Shown here in pieces: positions 63,947-64,000 of a DNA stretch of 64,000 nt. The notes below the pieces were generated by a model. It worked only from the letters and a program-made list of their open reading frames with translations, ran no database searches and was not told the DNA's origin. Position 1 is the first letter of the stretch; each line of letters starts with the position of its first letter. Source of the stretch: G963675935 sp963675935 (GTDB taxonomy: Bacteria; Planctomycetota; Planctomycetia; Pirellulales; Thermoguttaceae); the NCBI GenBank assembly GCA_963675935.2, contig OY780964.2:1364001-1428000 (forward strand), read 5' to 3'. Position numbers and translations under genes: made by a program.

Positions 63947-64000
63947 CTATCCGTGCCGGTTGAACCATGCCCGCTCGGAAAACGGCAGCTTTTGGGGCGG
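63947..64000 (-). CDS. Possible C-terminus of a convergent gene (partial)
   Basis: On the minus strand the last 17 codons before a TAG at 63947-63949 read PPQKLPFSERAWFNRHG, which has a protein-like composition. On the other strand an ATG at 63967 opens MPARKTAAFGA. Only one, or neither, is real; the window ends here. Confidence 0.2.
   Translation of the reverse strand, partial: PPQKLPFSERAWFNRHG

Overview
The window looks like a chromosomal piece of a planctomycete, probably near Pirellulales. Signs are three type-IV-pilin-signal DUF1559 genes or remnants, PEP-CTERM surface proteins, multi-PAS hybrid kinases, a DUF4465 protein and a CHAD/Ppx pair. Several genes point to anaerobic or micro-oxic metal and sulfur chemistry: an [FeFe] hydrogenase, a nickel-pincer LarA family protein, a sulfide-type Thi4 with a cysteine desulfidase, and an expanded cluster resembling the orange-protein (ORP) cluster of sulfate reducers. 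No rRNA, tRNA or CRISPR array was seen; the one certain stable RNA gene is tmRNA (ssrA).

Layout. 1-6.3 kb: a truncated membrane gene, then treZ-treY-DUF4239 on the minus strand (trehalose from maltodextrin). 6.4-7.5 kb: small genes and a NifX/ORP-type protein. 7.8-23.5 kb: a sigma-54 activator with a Cys-rich PAS domain, two enhancer-like palindromes and a -24/-12 promoter, then 18 tightly packed co-directional genes. These encode three more NifX/ORP-domain proteins, a secreted repeat protein, C_GCAxxG_C_C and DUF5320 proteins, two ferredoxin-MinD ATPases, an IscU-Mrp fusion, a thioesterase, an MBL-fold protein, a radical SAM protein, a methyltransferase, DUF89, CGGC, Nudix, Thi4 and a cysteine desulfidase. 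I read this as one regulon that builds or handles a metal-sulfur, and perhaps organic, cofactor. It is the best candidate here for an undescribed system.

23.6-28.1 kb: small membrane proteins, then a surface cluster (Cys/His-rich protein, DUF1559, lipoprotein, choice-of-anchor-M PEP-CTERM protein) closed by a good intrinsic terminator. 28.1-31.9 kb: [FeFe] hydrogenase plus a coupled small gene, divergent from larA. 31.9-37.5 kb: a minus-strand operon led by a clear cobalamin riboswitch: DUF1559, PEP-CTERM and DUF4465 proteins, and a DUF6580 membrane protein that may be a B12 transporter component. Its first gene is split by an IS110/IS1111-type element inserted in the codons for the pilin signal; removing the element restores the frame exactly.

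37.6-53.6 kb: a signalling block with a REC-GGDEF diguanylate cyclase, three giant hybrid histidine kinases and a REC-PAS regulator. One kinase is split by a 1,334-bp DDE insertion sequence with 16-bp perfect inverted repeats and a 5-bp target duplication. 53.7-56.9 kb: ssrA with its promoter, small gene remnants at its 3' side and a decayed ISKra4-like element, which suggests an insertion hot spot. 57.1-64 kb: a secreted GH5 glycosidase, a CHAD protein, a transglutaminase-like protein, an orphan RHS C-terminus with a small membrane protein behind it, and a Ppx/GppA phosphatase. This last part looks more GC-rich by eye than the left part.
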